DNA of 64,000 nucleotides from Buxus sempervirens (Eukaryota > Streptophyta > Magnoliopsida > Buxales > Buxaceae), in the NCBI GenBank assembly GCA_947561395.2, contig OX387182.1, positions 39,177,949 to 39,241,948 on the forward strand, given 5' to 3'. Within the stretch, counting starts at the first letter, position 1. Every line of letters starts with the position of its first letter. The notes below the pieces were generated by a model. That model searched no databases. It saw nothing but the letters and a program-made list of their open reading frames with translations, and had not been told where the DNA came from. Made by a program: the position numbers and the translations under genes. Of the stretch, positions 35,813 through 47,206 are shown piece by piece.

Positions 35813-37817
35813 TATTCAAACATCTAACTACAAAATCCTTATCCTATTTAGAGTCTTAATATCTGGACAAATCTTAATGAAAAAGAAAAAGAGAGTTCTT
35901 CTATACTAAAATAACTATCTTATTTCCTACTAAAATTAATATATTAAAGAATTCACCATTTTTTATAAAGCCTGCATAAAGTATTAATATATGTTTATTT
36001 CCAAACTATAAATACCTAAATAGAGCCTTAATTAATATCCATACTTTAAAAAAAATTAAAAGTAGTAAGAAACACTTTAAATACCTTCTAAAATAACAAT
36101 TCAAAATCTATAAAGATCCATGTATGAATTTTGTTAAATAATTTTAATTAAATTCTGTTACAATATATAATTCTTTTAATATCTAAAACTCAATCTAAAT
36201 AAAATAACTGAATATAAATATTTTAACTTAAAATATGCAGAATGTGATGATGTTCCTTCCTATAGATATTTTAGAAGGCTTTTTAGAGGAGAGTCGAGTC
36301 TTTGTATATGGAATAATAACGAGAATAAGCGACAACAAAAATAATCACATGAGAACTAAATTGGTTAGAGAAATTAAAATAGATTCTTAATTAAATGATA
36401 AAATAAAAAAATAAAATTGATAAATATGATTTTAGCAGGGGAAGTAAATAGGTAACATGATAGTCAAAGGAGAGTAGAGGCCTTTGGCAGCTGCAGTTTG
36501 TTTATGTCAAATTAAAGAAGAAGTCTAATGTAACTCCCTGAACCCGGGTCAGTACAAAACCGGCACCCAACTCGAATCCGGTTCGCTACTATAACAACCC
36601 GAGTCCGGTTCAACAACCAAACTCAAGGTGTTACCACGAAGTTGGGGTCAGATACACACTGAGATTTACAAGAATATTTAATCTTTATTCAATTTAATTT
36701 TAGATACCTTTACAAGGAAGCATATAAATATTCATGAGCATGATCAAATTATAATTATAACTCTACCCATTAAAATGAAACCCCATCTTCGCGATCTTTC
36801 CAAGCAAACCTAAAAAATAGGTGAAAACGGAGTGAGATTTACATCTCAGCAAGTAGCAGGTGCATGTAAGTAAAACAGTCTAATTTAAGCAAATAGTCAT
36901 GAGGTATACGATTAATCAACGATAAGGCGATAAATTCTAATTAATGGGGCCAATTCTAATAAAGCGATAAGATATGAAATCAAATGTGAAGTACCAGCAA
37001 AAGATGTTATCGATAAATAAACCGACGTATAGCGATAAAACACGTGTCACTGTAGGACTCACAAAGATGATAAGTTTTTGAGATGACACTCAACCAAATG
37101 CTATACCACCATGCGTCTTATGGGCAAAGCTACTAAGACACTCAAGCCTAAGACATCTCCTTAGACAAAAGCCATAGTCATCGACTTATTGCACACGAAC
37201 TCAACAGAGTTGGCATGTACCACTAGCATGTAGCATCGAAATCAATACATGGAGATGACCGCTTATCCACATGTACAGGGAATCACCAGTGGCGCACCGG
37301 GGTGTCCCTCCAGACATAGGATCTTCCAGAACAAACTAACTTTCAAGGGAAGCGTGCTCGCACATAGGAGTAACTCAACCCAAAAGAGATACCACTTAGC
37401 TATCCAGCCAAAAACTATGGATCCATATACAGCTAAGCCCACTAACACAAATCACAATAAAACAACATACGGGAGGAGACACTACTGTAGGAGGCATACA
37501 CACCTTTACCGTAAAGGATTACACATCTTTATATAGAGGATTACACATCTCTATAACAATGGATTACCCATCTTTGCAATAAAAGCTAGTATCAACTCAA
37601 CCACAGGAAGCAGTATCACTTAATCGTAAAAGAAATGCAAATAACATCATACCACGATCCAATCCATACCAAAATGTTTAATTCCAAGAGAAAACCATGA
37701 TTCAAATCCTTATAAACCAAAATATAGCCTTTTGCGGAATAACATATGCAATTTCTTAATTATATTCAATATAAAACTCATGATTCATAAATTCAATAAA
37801 AATCCGAAATTATGAAA
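35813..37817. other. A/T-rich debris with LTR-like signature
   Basis: No gene. From 36540 (TGTAACTCCCTGAACCCGGG) to about 36870 the pattern matches the left end of other minus-strand Tekay-like LTRs, including gagatttacatctcagcaag at about 36834, the counterpart of 5540 and 13130. 35820-36530 is featureless A/T-rich DNA. The limits of the LTR piece are not resolved. Confidence 0.4.
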
Positions 37818-38020
37818 TGTAAGACCCAGAATTTTGAGAAAATTTTAATTAAGACTAAATATATTAAGTAAGAACAAATAGAGGATTAAAATTTAGTCAA
37901 ACCAATTGGTTTGGGTGAGTTGGTTAGGTTAGTGGTTTAATGGGTCGGTTCATTTATTGAACCGGTTCAATTGTTTAATGAAATAAAAAAGAAATATATA
38001 TATATATATATAACCTTAGA

Positions 38021-38054
38021 TGAGATGAAAGAACCCATAGGTTCTTTCATCTCA
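38021..38054 (+). promoter_or_regulatory. Perfect 15-bp hairpin after the TATA-like run
   Basis: The arms tgagatgaaagaacc and ggttctttcatctca enclose the loop cata. It is placed just downstream of the TA-rich run, where the LTR transcript would begin. Confidence 0.7.
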
Positions 38055-39967
38055 CTTAGTCGTTAGGGTTAGAAGAGAAAGGGGGAGAAATCGGAGAGAA
38101 GAGGAAGAAGAGAAGAAGAAGAAAGGGGGGGGGGGGGGTTCTAGTATCTAGGTCTTTCATGAGGGGTTAGACACAGAGGAGAAAAGGGGAGAAGAAGAAG
38201 AAAAAGAAAGAAGAACGCAGAGGAGAGAGAAAAAAAAAGAGAGGGTTCTGTTTTGGGTGTGGATTTTTTGATTCTAGTAAGTAGCACTATTCCTCTTCGA
38301 TTGATTTCTGTTTGATTTGGTATTGGTATTTCAACCTGGCAGCATGATTTAATTATCACTGTTAGATTTATGTTTGATTTGCGATTCTGTTTGATTTGGT
38401 ATTACAACCTGGCAGCATGCTTTAAATCCTCTTTTAAATTCAGAGGTTTGGATTTATGGTTTTCTTAATGCTAGCGTTCATTTTGTGTTCAATCTCTAGT
38501 GTTTATTAAGAGCATTTTTTTTTGTTGTGTTGAATTTCTGCTGAGGAAGATGATCTATGGTGGGATATCTTTGGGTAGCATGGTTTGGAACCTGTGAAAT
38601 ACTATAGAAGTTGGTTTTCAAGGAAGGGCTTGTGTTGATTTCAGACGGAAATTTGGTATCTCTAGATAGTAAATATCCTTGATTCATGTGTTTGGTTAAA
38701 TTGTTTATTATGATGTTTCAAAGATGAAGATTGCGAGGTTACCTCCATCTTTTGGGAGGACCACCATTTGGGATCCTTAAGAGGCAGCTGTTCTTTGTCA
38801 CTGTGGTCTGAAATAGTTTATCGTGTTATCGTTATTAAGGATATCTAGTCTAATAAACCTTTGTTCGTTTAAGGATATTGCGCTATCATGTTATCATTAT
38901 TAAGGATATCGTTCTTAAGGTGATCTTGTTAAAGATGGAGCCCATAAATTTGTTGGAAGTCTGGAGATTATCCTATTGAGATTTTTGGGGTCTTTATTAA
39001 TATATATATATATATATATACTGTCTTGGAAACTTGCAAATAGCTTTGTGACCTTTTTCTGAATGTGGATCATTTCTTAAAAGTGTCCACTAGATACTTA
39101 ACCAGCGGACCAAATTAATGCTACTAGTCCTTTTTTTCTACTCTATATGAGGAATTTGAGTCCTTTGTCATTGTTTTCAAAATTTTATTGGAGTGCTCAG
39201 GATTTCAAACAGGTATTGAGAGATTGCTATTTGGGTTAGTTTAAATGTTTCTAGGTGCTTTCAATCAGTGGTGGGAATTTGAGTTTGTTGCATAGAATCA
39301 CTTCGAAGTTGAAACACAGAAGCCACTTTGTTATGCTGTCTCAAATTTGTAAAGATTTCGGTGGCTTGCGAGGACTTGGAATCTTTGGATTAAAATTTAT
39401 ATGAGTAGTCTAAAATTTAGTTCAAGGTGTTTGTAGTTGAATGGATGTGGTTTATGATGAATTGAAACTCAAGTTAATGCAAGAAAAATCAAGAAAAGCT
39501 AATGGTTTCCGTCCATTGGGTTTCGCGGCAGGTTTTAACCACCTATAGTGAAAGAGCTATAACTTTCTGTAAGAAACTTTAAATTACGAACCGTTTGTTG
39601 CAGTAGAAACTAGACTCATAGATCTTTCCAGTGATATAAAGAATGAATATCCATTAGTTATAGATTAGATCAGGTTTAGCATTTAATTAACACGTTAAAA
39701 TTAGATCTATAGAGTAAACAACAATTGCAAACCAATTGTGGATATTTTGTGTTGTTCTTCTTCAAGCACGAAATTGGTTAAATTCAAACTTGTGTTCAAA
39801 ATTGGTTTATAAAATTATTCTTTATCTTTGTTCATTAATGATTTGGTTCGGAAAAATGTTTTGAGTTATGTGATTGGAAATCGAAGCTGAGGCTTCCTGC
39901 TAGTTTGAAAAGGGCCGAGGGCCTATGATTGAATGTTTTGTGGACGGCGATTGCGGTTAACTTCAGT

Positions 39968-40172
39968 TGGGGATCGTGAACCTGCATCCACCACAGACAT
40001 GGATATTTGTAGATCGTGGATTTCTATTCACCTCGGTTGGGGACCATGAACTGTTGTTCACCCTAGCAGGGGATCGTGAACCTGCATCCACCACAAATAT
40101 GAGTTATAGGGATCATGAACTAAGTTCACCATGTGCTTTGAGGCATTGTGGATCGTGAACCCAAATTCACCC
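39968..40172. repeat. Degenerate gatcgtgaac...ttcacc repeats
   Basis: Five to six units of ggatcgtgaacc with a following ttcacc or atccacc, each a small imperfect inverted repeat. Confidence 0.7.
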
Positions 40173-40310
40173 CAGAAGCTTAGAACTGTGAAATTGTTTA
40201 ACGGTGGTTGTTTTTATGAGTTTATACGGAAATTTGTGTTGTACAGAATTGTTTCTTTATATGATTTGGGAAGTGGAAGGGAATTCCACTTGGGTATATG
40301 CTATGAATAA

Positions 40311-40465
40311 GCAGTGTTGAGAGGCACTCCGCTTGGCCTTGCTTCATCGGGCAGCGTAGAGAGGCACTCTGTTGACCTGGATTCGTTAGGCCGCGTAGAG
40401 AGGCACTCCACTTGACCTTGATTTGTCAGGCAGCGTAGAGAAGCACTCCGGTAGACCTTGAATCA
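40311..40465. repeat. 40-bp tandem repeat, four copies
   Basis: Units start at 40311, 40351, 40391 and 40431 (gcagcgtagagaggcactcc and so on). Confidence 0.9.
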
Positions 40466-40712
40466 TGGTTAGAGGGTAGAGGGTGATTATCTCAATTTTC
40501 ATACACTTTATGCTGATATCGTAGTGGATTAATCAAATTTTTATTTGCTTACTATTATGATCCTGAATAGTGAAATTATGGTTTAATTGCGAATGGACTG
40601 CTTCTTTATGTTTGAATTGCTTTCAGCACGAGATTGATGGGATTTGATCGTATTGTATTCGAGCATGTCATTTATTATATGAAATTGCATAAACTGGTCA
40701 TATCATGCATGG

Positions 40713-41419
40713 TGCTTATTCTCACCCAATTTCCTAGGCCAGCATGTAATTAATTTGGTTTGGTGGGGACCACTGAAGTGGTGTGGGTCCCCTTTTATTT
40801 GATTATCTTACTTTATTTCCACGATATGGGTCGGACATGGACCCCGTTGGAAGGCCCATTGGATTCCATGTTAGGCTTAAATCAAGCCCTAGGCCCATTA
40901 GGGTTATTGGGTAACCCTTTTTGGATTTGGTTATTTGATTTGAGTTCAATTAATTTTACAGAAATTAGTGGTTTAAATCTTTTAAGGCCCGTTAGGCTTG
41001 GATTTGGTCCATGGGCGATTATCTGAATGGCCTTGGACCCATTATCGAAATGGGCCTGGATTTGGGCTGGACTGGGTGTGGGCCCGTTGGAAGGCCCACA
41101 AATCATTGTTGGGCCCAAGTCTCAAAAACGGGTTTGGGTTGTCCCCAAAAGCCCAAATGGTTTTCAACAATTAAATATGGATCCGGGTCCAAAAATCGGA
41201 TTTTGAGAATTTTTGGGAACTGACCGCACATCCTGTGCGATCAAGGCACAACCGCAGATCAAGTGCGGTTTCACCCGAATCGCTCAGAGTATGCGATTCG
41301 GCCCGAAAATCCAGAAAATGCCAAAATGGACATGGGATTCAGCTTGGCTTCTCTCCAAGGGGCTTTGCGACTTGCCTTGAGCTTCCCCACACACCTACAG
41401 GAGCTTTATATGATCTATT
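40713..41419 (-). mobile_element. Tat-type LTR fragment, minus strand, target of element 2
   Basis: On the minus strand the text follows the Tat LTR order seen at 10480-9830 and 18700-18900 (palindromes at 41305-41222, gggttacccaataaccc at about 40916, ggacccacaccacttcagtgg near 40790). The left edge is truncated near 40713. The right edge is the insertion point of element 2, so the rest should resume beyond the window. Confidence 0.65.
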
Positions 41420-41522
41420 TGTAAACACCCCAAATTGCACTACAAAATGAGAAAATAATGAAAACATTAATTGGAATTTAAAACAGGCCAAAAATGCATG
41501 AAAATCAATAACTCAAGCCTTG

Positions 41523-41630
41523 ACCGTATTGTATCTACAGGCTAAGCACGCCCGAATTTTATATACGGTCACGCAACGCCCGTAATACATATACGGACAC
41601 CTTTGGACCGTAAATCATTTACGGGCACAT
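41523..41630. repeat. Palindrome cluster in the 5' LTR of element 2
   Basis: Units such as accgtattgtatctacaggc, gcccgtaatacatatacgg and accgtaaatcatttacgggc. Matching cluster at 62374-62482. Confidence 0.7.
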
Positions 41631-41730
41631 TAGACTCATGCGAGTTTTATTCTTCTCTCGATTTCTGAGCCTTATCTTTAGTCCAATATCCCTTTAAATG
41701 AGCGAATTATATATTTTATTCGTGCGAAAT

Positions 41731-43302
41731 TGTGAGACATGGGAAAAAATCAATCTAAATGATTTCCTCAATCATCACACGGGATTAAATAAAACAAAGA
41801 GTCGCCACCATTCAATTTAGGTGTGAATGGACACCAAAATATTAAACAAGCACAAAAGGCAAATTTTAGGGCAAAATATCCCTCCTAAAAAAAACAACCA
41901 GAGATAGGTAAGGGGATTAAGTTATGAACAGGGGAAGGTGTTAGGCACCCCTATTCATCCACACAAGGTGGTTGCCAGGTATTGTTCATGTTAAAATAAA
42001 GGAAAAAGCTTGCTAGAAAAATCACGAAAAATCACGAAAAATCACAAAAATTGTATGGTTTTTCATATGAATAGTTTGATTGATCCAGAACTTTCAAATA
42101 TGATCATACCATTCCTAGGGTTTCATGATAAAAATAAAATTGAGATAAAATCAAATAAAATCAATTTAAAGTGAAAAATCCAAAAATCTGGCTTCAAGTC
42201 AAAATTCTAGAAATCTAGAAAAACATGATTTTTATGAAATATTTCAAAATTTAACTTGAATGGTCCAGGACATAGATAAAACCCAAATTTCACATTAAAT
42301 CTGAAAATCAAAACCAAAAATATCCACGTTGATGAAGAACATCAAAAGGGGAGAACTTAGACCGTAGGGTCTTCTCTCAATAATGAAAAACAATTTAAAA
42401 CAACTTCATGAAACCCTAGAATTTATTTCAGGCTTTTGGATTCAGATCTATCATATTGATCATGATAAATCCAAGATCTTAGCCTAAAATCACAAAAATC
42501 ACGAAAACAGTGCTGTAGGTGCAAATATGTGAAAAATCCAAATTTTATCAAAAAGAAGGGATCTCATGCTATAAACATCATAGATTCATGTTATTCATTC
42601 AGATTCATCATAAAAACAATTAAACATGATCAGGATATCAAAAGCAGCCATATCTCACAGATTTGAGCACATGGGGGTCTACCCTACGGATCCACCTGTT
42701 CTCTTTTCCCCTAGTTCTCTCTTCACGTTTTACGGCTAGAGAGACTCTTGAGGTACTTGGAGATAGGTTTGGTTACACAAACACAATCACAGGCTTTATT
42801 CTATAAAAAAAGGAAAAAAACAGATATGGGGTTCTATTCTAGGGATCCACCTGTTCTCTTTTCCCCTAGTTCTCTCTTCACGTTTTACGGCTAGAGAGAC
42901 CCTTGAGGTACTTAGAGGCAGGTTTAGGAATACAAAAACAAATATGGCCTTATTCTACAGCAATAGAGATGATCTTATTACATCTAGAATTGAAGACAGA
43001 AAATAAAAAGGGATAGAGGACTTACCTGGATTGAGCAGGCAGGCAGCAGGGATTCTTCTCTTGGAGTTCCTTGGACTTCTTTGACTTCAAAATTTCGTGG
43101 CCCTTAGCTAGAGGAATGAGCCTCTATTTATAGATACTACGGGCGCGCCTGCCCGTAGATAATTTGCGGGCGCGATGAGCCCGTGAAGGAAATACGGGCA
43201 AAGCCTGTTCATTCTATTTTTAGGCTTTTTTGCCCTGTTTTAAGCTCTAATTACATGTTTTTATTATTTTCTCATTTGGCGGTGCAATTTGGGGTGTCTA
43301 CA
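41731..43302 (-). mobile_element. Nested solo LTR (1572 bp) inside the 5' LTR of element 2
   Basis: On the minus strand it runs from TGTAGACACCCCAAATTGC at 43302 to CATGTCTCACA at 41731, so it belongs to the same LTR family as element 2 but to a different copy. It is flanked by the target duplication gaaat (41726-41730 and 43303-43307). The 3' LTR of element 2 has the undisturbed site (one gaaat followed by atctttgtgg near 62578-62588), which proves insertion after element 2 was in place. It has a TATA box at 43132-43125, a palindrome cluster at 43138-43205 just upstream, and a GTAAGT donor at 43026/43025. Confidence 0.95.
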
Positions 43303-43499
43303 GAAATATCTTTGTGGATAAAGGATTGGCATGATCTTGTGTTTAACTCAAACTGAAACTCTATCTTGCCAAACTTTGGACAACCCATACCCCTGTGTTT
43401 GCCTATAAATAGAGGGCCTTTCCTCAAGCAAAAGGCCACGAAAATTTGAAGTCCAAGGAACTCCAAGAGAAGAGAGGAATCCCTGCTGCTTTGCTTGCT

Positions 43500-43515
43500 C
43501 AATCCAGGTAAGTCC
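43500..43515 (+). promoter_or_regulatory. 5' splice donor in the element 2 LTR
   Basis: AATCCAG then GTAAGTCCC, a full consensus donor about 97 bases after TATA. Conserved at 62782/62783 and in the nested solo LTR. The proposed partner is the acceptor at 47203. Confidence 0.6.
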
Positions 43516-44730
43516 CTTTTCCCTTTTATTTTCTGTCTTCAATTCTAGAAGTAATAGGATCTTCTCTATTGCTGTAGAATAAGGCCATATCTTTTATCCT
43601 GTATTCCTAAACTTGTCTCTAAGTACCTCAAGAGTCTCTCTAGCCGTAAAACGTGAAGAGAGAGCTACGGGAAAAGAGAACAGGTAGATCCCTAGAATAG
43701 AACCCCATATCTGTTTTTCTCCTTTTTTTTAGAATAAAGCCTTTGATTGTGTTTGTATAACCAAACCTATCTCCAAGTACCTCAAGAATCCTCTCTAGCC
43801 GTAAAACGTGAAGAGAGAGCTAGGGGAAAAGAGAACAGGTGGATCCGTAGGGTAGACCCCCATGTGCTCAAATCTATGAGATATGGCTGCTTTTAATGGT
43901 TTTTATGTTGAATATGAATCAATCATATGAATCCATGATGTTTATAGCATGAGATCCCCACTTTTTTCTAAAATTGAGATTTTCACCACTTTTGCACCTA
44001 CAGCACTGTTTTCGTGATTTTTGTGATTTTAGGTTAGGACCTTGGATTTATCATGATCAATATGGTAGATCTGGATCCAGAAGCCTGAAAATAACTTCTA
44101 GGGTTTCATGATGTTGTTTTTGAGTCCTTTTTCATGTTTGAGAGAAGACCCTACGGTCTAAGTGAAATTTGGGCTATACCTATGTCCTGGACTATTCAAG
44201 TTCAATTTTGAAATATTTTATAAAAATCATATTTTTCTAGATTTCTAGAATTTAACTTGAAGCCAGATTTTTGGATTTTTCACTTTTAAATTCGTTTTAT
44301 TTGATTTTATCTCAATTTTATTTTAATCATGAAACCCTAGGAATGGTATGATCATATTTGAAAGTTCTGGATCAATCAGGCTATTCGTATGAAAAAACCA
44401 TACACTTTTGTCTTTTTTATGATTTTTCATGATTTTTATAGCAAGCCTTTTTCCTTTATTTTAACATGAACAATACCTGGCAACCACCTTGTGTGGATAA
44501 ATAGGGGTGCCTAACACCTTCCCATGTTCATAACCTAATCCCCTTACCCATCTCTGGTTGTTTTTTTAGGAGGGTTATTTTTACCCTAAATTTGCCTTTT
44601 TGAGCTTATTTGATATTTTGGTGTCCATTCACACCTAAACAGAATGGTGGCGACTCTGTGTTTTTAACCAATCCTGCGTGATGATTGAGGAAGTCATTCA
44701 TTGAATCGATTTTTTCCCATGTCTCACAAC

Positions 44731-44748
44731 TGGCGACTCCGCGGGGGA
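44731..44748 (+). other. Primer-binding site of element 2
   Basis: TGGCGACTCCGCGGGGGA starts two bases after the LTR; close to the site at 19153-19170. Confidence 0.85.
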
Positions 44749-46208
44749 ATTTGAGGATTTCAGCCTTTTGGTGTTTGTTCATGTTTTTGATATTTTTGGA
44801 TTTGCTTGCTATTTTGTGTTCTTAAGCATGTTGGGTATGTTTTAAATCTGAATTATTGCTTAAGAATTCATGGGGGTAGAAATAGGCTTAATTTTGATTT
44901 ATAGGATTGTTTCTAGATGCATGCGTAGGGGAGGTTCGTTTTGCTAAACCATACTGATTTCTTGATATATTTTTATAATAGCATGTTTTAATTTTCAGCA
45001 TGATCTCCATAATGATTTCTTGGTGTATAACATGATCATATGTTTGCATGATTGGATGATTTTTATGAGCATGTTTTAGGTGCTATAGGGACTGCTTTGT
45101 GTATTTGTTTACTTTAAATATGCTTTCCTATTATGCCTTGGTTTGTATATGCATGGCTACGAAAAGAGTGGCAAGGGTTTGGGACGTTGTGAATGCACCC
45201 AATTTTTACAATGCACTGTGCACATTTTATTTTTTACACAGCCTACCTAACCTATAGGAAGTTGAACCCGAATGTGTGCAGCTTGGCGCAACGAGGTCAA
45301 TACTTCGGAAAGCAAAAGTGAAAACATTCACCTTAGAACTTTGGGCTAATGATGTGATGATAACGTGGATCTGTGATTCGATCCTGGTCATCACTAGGCT
45401 TGAGTTCTAAGTTGCCATTAAGCCAAAACCCAAAACCCCTACGCTTGAAGGTGGAGATACACATTTTTGGCTAAAGTACACAATTACGTGGGGATATGGG
45501 TTTGTAATTGTGGGAAGGCCGCTTGCATGGTTTGCAAGCCAAGGCATAATGCGGATGCCATATTGAAGGTAAACAAGGTAACAAGGTAACCTTAATTTTT
45601 GCATTATTTTCATGTCATAGGGGTGTCATGGTGTCCATCAGTTTGGGATAAAATTGGTCCCAAATAGGCATGTTTCCTAAAATTGGTGTAGCCCATAAGA
45701 AGAGTTTTAACTCTATTCAGGATCAAGCCCACCCAATGTTCATACAAGAGGCAACAAAAGGGTACCAAATTCTTAAATATGGTGTCAATTCGGAGGGTAC
45801 ATGTGCCCTCCTAAACATGTGTTTTTGCAAATAGGTCAAGGTCCACTTTGGGATAGTTTAGAAGCCTTGCAATGGGTGAACCGTATGTTTGGATGAGCAA
45901 TTAAAGTGATCAAATCATGTAAAAACTGAAAAGAACAGAAAAGATTTCCGTAAACCACAATTATAACACGGGCTGGGCTCGCCCGTATTTGTTATACGGG
46001 CTGGGCTCGCTCGTGGTAACTATACGGTCACGGCTTGCTCGTAATTTCAATGCGGGCAAGACCGGACCGTACTGTATATGCGGTTTTCGGGGACAATTTA
46101 ATTTTAATCAGTTTTTTCCCACTAAATTTTGTTCCTTTAACCTTAAATAATGATAAAGGAAAATGAGTTTGAATAAAATGCTTCAAAAAAAATGTGAGAG
46201 AAAATCCT
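44749..46208 (+). other. Leader of element 2, no ORF1
   Basis: Non-coding. The position where element 1 has ORF1 holds nothing with a usable frame. The palindrome cluster at 45949-46085 is the main structure. Confidence 0.6.
45949..46085. repeat. Palindrome cluster in the leader of element 2
   Basis: Units such as acgggctgggctcgcccgta, gttatacgggctgggctcgc and accgtactgtatatgcgg. No TATAAATA follows, unlike the LTR clusters. Confidence 0.65.
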
Positions 46209-47020
46209 TTGGGCCTCTGAAAGCCTTTGAATTTCAGACTTTTCCTCAAAACTCTTTGGGCCTCTGAAAGCCTTTGAATTTCAGACTTTTTCTCAAAACT
46301 CCTTGGGCCTCTGAAAGCCTTTGAATTTCAGATTTTTTTCTCAAAACTCCTTGGGCCTCTGAAAGCCTTTCAATTTCAGACTTTTTCTCAAAAATCCTTG
46401 GGCCTCTGAAAGCCTTTGAATTTCAGATCTTTTTCCTTTGGGCCTCTGAAAGCCTTTGAATTTCAGATTTTTCCTTGGGCCTCTGAAAGCCTTTGAATTT
46501 CAGATCTTTTTCTTTTGGGCCTCTAAAAGCCTTTGAATTTCAGATCTTTTTCCTTTGGGCCTCTGAAAGCCTTTGAATTTCAGATCTTTCGGGCCTCTGA
46601 AAGCCTTTGAATTTCAGATCTTTTTCCTCGGGCCTCTGAAAGCCTTTGAATTTCAGATCTTTTTCCTCGAGCCTCCGAAAGCCTTTGAATTTCAGATCTT
46701 TTTCCTCGAGCCTCTAAAAGCCTTTGAATTTCAGACCTTTATCAAAAATCTTCGGGCCTCTGAAAGCCTTTGAATTTCAGACCTTTTCCAAAAATATCCC
46801 TGGGCCTCTGAAAGCCTTTGAATTTCAGACCTTTTCCAAAAATATCCCTGGGCCTCTGAAAGCCTTTGAATTTCAAACCTTTTCCAAAAATATCCTGGGC
46901 CTCTGAAAGCCTTTGAATTTCAGACCTTTATAAAAAATCTTTAGGCCTCTGAAAGCCTTTGAATTTCAGACCTTTTCCAAAAATACCCTTGGGCCTCTGA
47001 AAGCCTTTGAATTACAGATC
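46209..47020. repeat. Minisatellite, about 19 copies, unit about 34-48 bp
   Basis: The core gggcctctgaaagcctttga plus atttcag is highly conserved, with spacers of variable length (tctttttcc, ccttttccaaaaatatccc). A frame that opens through part of it (46573-46906) is only a by-product of the repeat. Confidence 0.92.
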
Positions 47021-47187
47021 ATTTTCTCTTTTTGTGGGACCTGTTGGAAGCCCTAGAATATTCCAACAATTCTAAAAAAAAAAAAAGAAGCAAATAAAGA
47101 AACAAAATCCAAACTCGTGTTCACCCAGCTTGCACGTAGGCATTCTTAGGCATGTGAATGAGATTAAATGGACACTGATATTTTTCC

Positions 47188-47206
47188 TTTATCTTTTTGC
47201 CAGGTA
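47188..47206 (+). promoter_or_regulatory. Putative 3' splice acceptor before gag (element 2)
   Basis: A pyrimidine tract (tttttcctttatctttttgc) leads to CAG at 47201-47203, then GTATCAA. The matching element 1 site is at 23364. Confidence 0.5.

Larger units (their letters stand above)
37818..40712 (+). mobile_element. Plus-strand Tekay-like LTR sequence
   Basis: Starts TGTAAGACCCAGAATTTTGAG. A TA-rich run (37994-38012) serves as a possible TATA region, then comes a 15-bp hairpin, a purine-rich leader with a run of 13 G near 38126, and gattctagtaagtagc near 38270, the same build as the minus-strand LTR at 7722. Two repeat arrays are inside (39968-40172, 40311-40465). The right end is cut by the Tat LTR fragment at about 40713. 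No coding content. Confidence 0.5.
41420..44728 (+). repeat. 5' LTR of element 2, interrupted
   Basis: Parts 41420-41730 and 43308-44728 are colinear with the 3' LTR (62272-64000). It ends CTCACA at 44728. TATAAATA is at 43404-43411. Relative to the 3' LTR it lacks about 17 bases near 43893 and about 63 bases near 44160. Confidence 0.92.

Noticed and set aside
38120-38140. Run of 13 G as a G-quadruplex or assembly artefact
   Set aside because: A single homopolymer next to A/G-rich leader; nothing more can be said from the sequence.
46573-46906. Plus-strand frames with repeated LKAFEFQ-type text
   Set aside because: Pure translation of the minisatellite; the frame length follows the repeat period and there are no other coding features.
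46209-47020. CRISPR-like regular repeats
   Set aside because: Spacers are short, similar to one another and variable in length; the setting is a plant retrotransposon leader.
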